DNA from: Treponema sp.
Lineage (GTDB): Bacteria; Spirochaetota; Spirochaetia; Treponematales; Breznakiellaceae
Assembly: GCA_031257105.1 (NCBI GenBank)
Contig: JAIRPG010000045.1
Span: forward strand, 1 to 33,733
Length of the DNA stretch: 33,733 nt
Reading direction: 5' to 3'
This document shows, piece after piece, positions 30,590 through 33,733 of the stretch; position 1 is the first letter of the stretch; every line of letters begins with the position of its first letter. The notes beneath the pieces are model-generated. The model searched no databases. It had not been told where the DNA came from and saw nothing but the letters and a program-made list of their open reading frames with translations. Made by a program: the position numbers and the translations under genes.

Positions 30590-32117
30590 AGCGGCGTCCT
30601 AAGGTCTGAATCTCCGCCTTCAGCGCCGCCGGGCCCGGCGCTTCCCGATCGGGGAGGATGAGCGGCCCCAGTTCCCCCAGGAGGATACCCGTCGTTTGCG
30701 GATGATCCAATGCGTTGGTGAGGGCTTGAACAGCCCGGCGGACGGCTTCCGTGCCCGCTTTTTCGATAGAATACACGGCGGTACCGGGAGAAGCCCGCTC
30801 CGGGAAATCCTCATCCCGGAGAGAAAACGCATCGAGGGAACCGAGCGGATCAAAGACCGGGTTGTTGTTTCCCAGGGAAAACAGGCGTTCCGGATAATCC
30901 GCCAACTGCCGCTTGAACCAGGCGGCGTAGATCCCGTTGCTTCCTGAGGCGGCGATACGCTCTGAACGGGCAAAGGTCTGGGAATACCGGGGCGCAAAGC
31001 GGCCCGCCGTTTCTTCCTGGAGGCGATCAAATGCGTAGGGCTTGGCGTGGCTCTTGATGTCCCGGTGGGCCAGATCCATTCCCGCCAAAAAAACCGGCCC
31101 GGAAGTTAAGGACAGCGCCAGATCCACCGCCGAGGCGGTAACCGTTCCCCGTTGGGGGAATACGCCGAAGGCGGGCCGACCGGAATCTTGATCGAAGCCG
31201 CGCCCTGTTTCCGGCGATAATACCGCCAGAACCGTTTCCAGAATGATCCCTTGCCAAAGGCTCCCATCGCCAATGGGAAAGATCGGTACATCCCCGTATT
31301 GAGAGGGGAGGGCCGCCCAGATGCACGCCGCCAGGGCCGGAGAAGCTTTTCCCCATTTCCGTACGCTTTCGTAGAGGTGGAACAAAGCCCAACTTCCCCC
31401 ATCGGTACTGATAATCATGTCCGGTTTCACGTTTGCCGCCGCCAACGCAGGCGCCGACGAAGATGCGGCGAGAACGCGCCCGCCCTTCTGTTCGCGCAGC
31501 TTCTTGATGAGCGGGATAGCCTCTTCCAGGCTGGGCCCCGCGCCGGTGACGATCCAGGGAACGGATTGACGGGACGCGGGGAGCCGGAGCAGCGCTCTTC
31601 GGATGATCCCCGCGTTCCGCAGGCAGTTCCGAAACCAGCGGCGTCCGAATCCCCGGATAGTCCGGACATTGGCGTCAATCCGTTTGATAAAATCAATCGT
31701 TTCTTTTAAGAGGTTGAGATACGCGCCGCCGTAGACCGTCATGGCGGGCCGCCACTCGATGATCCGTACCGCCGCCGCCTCCGTATCGGGAATTTCCGCC
31801 TCAAGAAAATCCTGAATGTTCTTTTCCGCGCCGGGAGACCATGACGCCTCATAGGTTCCCGCGCCGGGATTGGAGGCAAAAAAATCCGACACGTGAAGGG
31901 AGACGATCTTTGCCGTGGGATAGTTCTTCCGGAGAACCGGAATCACATACCCCAAGCAGGGTTCAATGAGAACAAAAAACCGCGCGTCTTCCAAGTTTTC
32001 CAGGGTATCAAGGTAGCGTTCCGCTTCCCCGGCGGGATCGTAACGGGAGTGGAGGGCTTTCCCGCCGGCTAAGACGGTGAGGCTTCCGTCCTTCGCCGCG
32101 GTGAGCCGTTCAAACAT
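30570..32117 (-). CDS. DUF115 / Maf-type motility-associated glycosyltransferase 2
   Basis: The 515-residue paralogue of the downstream gene has the DUF115 motif VTGAGPSLEEAIPLI near residue 190. It continues with KPDMIISTDGGSWALFHLYE near 235 and VFLAGMDLAHRD near 340. The two Maf proteins have the same domain plan but differ clearly in sequence, so they may use different acceptors or sugars. The ATG follows the upstream stop after a single base (TAAGATG), so translation is coupled. The whole 33728-28895 block is evidently one operon. Confidence 0.85.
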   Translation of the reverse strand: MFERLTAAKDGSLTVLAGGKALHSRYDPAGEAERYLDTLENLEDARFFVLIEPCLGYVIPVLRKNYPTAKIVSLHVSDFFASNPGAGTYEASWSPGAEKNIQDFLEAEIPDTEAAAVRIIEWRPAMTVYGGAYLNLLKETIDFIKRIDANVRTIRGFGRRWFRNCLRNAGIIRRALLRLPASRQSVPWIVTGAGPSLEEAIPLIKKLREQKGGRVLAASSSAPALAAANVKPDMIISTDGGSWALFHLYESVRKWGKASPALAACIWAALPSQYGDVPIFPIGDGSLWQGIILETVLAVLSPETGRGFDQDSGRPAFGVFPQRGTVTASAVDLALSLTSGPVFLAGMDLAHRDIKSHAKPYAFDRLQEETAGRFAPRYSQTFARSERIAASGSNGIYAAWFKRQLADYPERLFSLGNNNPVFDPLGSLDAFSLRDEDFPERASPGTAVYSIEKAGTEAVRRAVQALTNALDHPQTTGILLGELGPLILPDREAPGPAALKAEIQTLGRRYGAIDG

Positions 32118-32118
32118 C

Positions 32119-32490
32119 TTACAGATACGGCTGTATCAGGGCAAAAGCGTCCTGGACTTCGTTCGCTTCAAAGGTCAGTGAAACGTCCGTATTCAAGCTT
32201 TTTGACGCCCGGTGGCCTATGAGTTCTCTATCGAGGGATTTACCAAAGAGAAGAAGGCAGCGTCCGGACGGTAAAAGCCGGGCGGCGGCGAAAGGAGCGG
32301 TCATGACGGCCACCCGCTCGAAAAACCCGGCCCGCGCGTCATCTTCCTGGGGAAGATCCAACACAATTCCCTGAAACTCGGCGTTTTTGCGGTGATAGTT
32401 TGCGATAAAATCCGGTACTTCCGAATCGGCGCTGCCGGCGGCAGCGCTGGCAGCGGCGCCTATTGATGCGGCTTTACTCAAAAGTCCCAT
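32119..32490 (-). CDS. Small protein of unknown function upstream of the Maf genes
   Basis: The 123-residue protein is not one I can assign to a family. An Ala/Ser-rich N-terminus (SKAASIGAAASAAAGSADSE) is followed by a compact domain with alternating strands (EFQGIVLDLPQEDD, AARLLPSGRCLLLFGKSLD) and a short C-terminal helix ending in FALIQPYL. It has no signal peptide. The start and the upstream stop share one base (TAATG), and the next gene begins 1 nt after its stop. It is thus tightly bound to the Maf operon and may be an accessory factor. Confidence 0.75.
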   Translation of the reverse strand: MGLLSKAASIGAAASAAAGSADSEVPDFIANYHRKNAEFQGIVLDLPQEDDARAGFFERVAVMTAPFAAARLLPSGRCLLLFGKSLDRELIGHRASKSLNTDVSLTFEANEVQDAFALIQPYL

Positions 32491-33728
32491 TATACTAGAC
32501 CTAATTCCTCGAATAGTTTTTTGTATGAGTCGTAATGTTTCGACTGGGCGAATTCTTCAATCTTTTTTTCAGGCAGCGATTCCAGCAGCTTATCCATATA
32601 CGAAAGAACAGACCGTAATTCCTGTTTTAAGTGAGCGGGAATTTGCGGCTCCAAGGCGGCTTCTTCGGCTTTGACCGGCCCGGCTTCCGGCGTATACGCA
32701 GGCTCCTCCGCCGCGGATTCGACTGCTTCCGAAGTCATTTCCACGCTTTCTTCCATATCAAAAGACGGCTCGATGGCGGCGGTTTCGTCTTCGACGACGA
32801 AGCCTTCGGGAATTACCTGGTCAAAGCGTTCTTCTTCAACCGGCGGCGCGGCCTCCGGCGCTCCGGCAAGATCTTCAGGAAAATCGATGGTTATTTCCGG
32901 TTCGGCGATTTCCTCCGGAATGAACGGTTCGTCGGCGTCAAAGGCGGCGGCTTCTTCCATGTCCAGCTCAACCGGCGCTTCCACGGGGTTTTCTACCAGC
33001 CCTTCGCTCAAATCCGGTTCCTCAATAACCGCGCCGGTAAGATCCAGCGACGCTTCGTCGAATTGCGCTTCCGCATCGGGCTCTTCTTCCAGATAGGCGC
33101 TCTCTTCCGGCGCCGGTTCTGAAACCGCCGGTATACCCGCCGGTTCTTCAAGCGCCGGAGTATCCTCCTCCGCCCGGCTATCCGTTGGCGGCTCTTCTTG
33201 CGCCTGAGGCTCCTCCTCCGCTTGAACATCAAGCGCCGTTTGATATTCAAGCGCCGTTTCTTCTTCAGGGGAAAAGACAAAATCTTCTAATCCGGAAAAA
33301 GGGTCTAACGAAACATCGAGGGTTTCGGATTCAAACGAGCGCTCCGTTTTTTCAGTAGTTTCCTCAAAATCTTCCTCAAAGCTTAAAAAAGGGTCAAGCT
33401 CAAGATCCGGGATACTCTCCTCTGCGGGCGCGTCTTCCGTCTTTGCGGCGGCAAGCGTATTCGGCGAATCGTCCGCCGGAATATCGTCCGCCGCCGGTAC
33501 ATCCGCCGGTACATCCGCCGGATGCAGGATGCTCTCCATCTCGCTTCCGCTGAGGGAGAGTTCCGCGTCTTCTGCTTCACCCGCCGGTATACCCGCCGGT
33601 ATACCCGCCGGTATACCCGCCATCTGCTCAACCGTGTGTTGTTCCGAGGCGTTTCGGACGGGCGCAAGATCGCGCTTTAAACCGGATAGCTCGGTTTTTA
33701 TAGAAGACAATTCGTCGGCTATCTTCAT
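32490..33728 (-). CDS. Very acidic repeat-rich protein with conserved C-terminus
   Basis: The 412-residue protein has a short N-terminal coiled coil (IADELSSIKTELSGLKRDL). About 320 residues follow, dominated by Glu, Asp, Ala and Pro. The last 50 or so residues (PAHLKQELRSVLSYMDKLLESLPEKKIEEFA to the end) look like a folded, conserved helical domain. The acidic part contains several tandem repeats, for example IPAG repeated near residues 39-49 and DVPADVPA near 70-78. Function is unknown. The architecture suggests a flexible scaffold or adaptor. The gene begins 5 bases from the window edge, so its promoter is out of view, and it leads into the small protein and the Maf genes with a one-base overlap. 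Confidence 0.75.
   Translation of the reverse strand: MKIADELSSIKTELSGLKRDLAPVRNASEQHTVEQMAGIPAGIPAGIPAGEAEDAELSLSGSEMESILHPADVPADVPAADDIPADDSPNTLAAAKTEDAPAEESIPDLELDPFLSFEEDFEETTEKTERSFESETLDVSLDPFSGLEDFVFSPEEETALEYQTALDVQAEEEPQAQEEPPTDSRAEEDTPALEEPAGIPAVSEPAPEESAYLEEEPDAEAQFDEASLDLTGAVIEEPDLSEGLVENPVEAPVELDMEEAAAFDADEPFIPEEIAEPEITIDFPEDLAGAPEAAPPVEEERFDQVIPEGFVVEDETAAIEPSFDMEESVEMTSEAVESAAEEPAYTPEAGPVKAEEAALEPQIPAHLKQELRSVLSYMDKLLESLPEKKIEEFAQSKHYDSYKKLFEELGLV
33231..33260. repeat. 18-bp period duplication in the acidic-protein gene
   Basis: CAAGCGCCGTTT occurs at 33231-33242 and 33249-33260, an 18-bp period, encoding two similar ETALE/QTALD-type units within the acidic region. Confidence 0.65.
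33493..33523. repeat. 12-bp tandem repeat (GCCGGTACATCC) in the acidic-protein gene
   Basis: About 2.6 units of GCCGGTACATCC run through this interval and encode DVPADVPA on the minus strand. The unit is related to, but not the same as, the GCCGGTATACCC unit about 90 bp away. Confidence 0.8.
33580..33621. repeat. 12-bp tandem repeat (CCCGCCGGTATA) in the acidic-protein gene
   Basis: Three perfect units of CCCGCCGGTATA and one partial unit encode GIPA repeats on the minus strand. A shorter copy of the same sequence lies at about 33128-33144 in the same gene, and a near-identical block ends the AmrB gene. Confidence 0.9.
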
Positions 33729-33733
33729 AAGAA

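Noticed and set aside
33480-33625. CRISPR-like array
   Set aside because: The repeats are 12 bp, contiguous and in frame inside a coding sequence, with no spacers and no cas genes.

Overview
The window is a gene-dense, GC-rich stretch of bacterial chromosome. It most likely comes from a spirochaete, probably a Treponema of the termite-gut or free-living type. The taxonomic hint comes from a UPF0164/FadL-type outer-membrane protein, a sialidase-repeat/SpoIIE phosphatase hybrid, tandem DUF115 (Maf-type) motility-associated glycosyltransferases and a loosely defined lipobox. I see 25 protein genes, all complete, and no tRNA, rRNA, CRISPR array, phage or insertion sequence. The only stretch of more than 100 bases without a gene is 1-226, and it carries a cluster of hairpins.

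Layout. (1) 1-226: hairpins whose outer arms are GTCTGTCC/GGACAGAC, then the metG promoter. (2) 227-3573 (+): metG, translationally coupled to a FemAB-type peptidoglycan-bridge transferase. (3) 14273-3559 (-): a long run of a large repeat-rich exported protein, a giant sensor phosphatase, a small helical protein, two peptide-type ABC ATPases without permeases, and metA, which has its own promoter. (4) 14354-15664 (+): UPF0164 barrel. (5) 15701-18646 (+): aspS and two half-size chromate-transporter proteins. (6) 18704-19609 (+): LEA14-like lipoprotein. (7) 22034-19579 (-): murD and an EpmA/GenX-like lysyl-tRNA-synthetase paralogue. (8) 22110-23204 (+): DUF2804. (9) 27978-23201 (-): a four-gene operon of a membrane protein with a decayed GGDEF-like domain, a P-loop/Asp23-like fusion, a TPR protein with a decayed peptidase-MA-like region, and a D-aminoacylase-type amidohydrolase. 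(10) 28035-28898 (+): MEMO/AmrB. (11) 33728-28895 (-): a very acidic protein, a small protein and two tandem Maf-type glycosyltransferases.

Three window-wide patterns stand out. First, five plus-strand transcription units (metG, UPF0164, aspS, the LEA14-like gene, DUF2804) have a -10-like hexamer ending exactly 6 nt before the ATG, several with a -35 at 17 nt. The minus-strand GGDEF-like gene has one 7 nt before its ATG. This predicts leaderless mRNAs. Genes inside operons more often carry Shine-Dalgarno sites. Second, all four convergent gene pairs overlap at their 3' ends (15, 31, 4 and 4 bp), leaving no room for ordinary terminators. Third, short in-frame tandem repeats of 9-18 bp sit inside at least six unrelated genes. 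The same TATACCGGCGGG 12-mer is read in different frames in two of them.

The best candidates for an undescribed system are the 27978-23201 operon, in which three envelope or signalling domains appear to have lost their classical active sites, and the leaderless/hairpin/minisatellite architecture. Function calls rest on reading motifs by eye. No database search was run.
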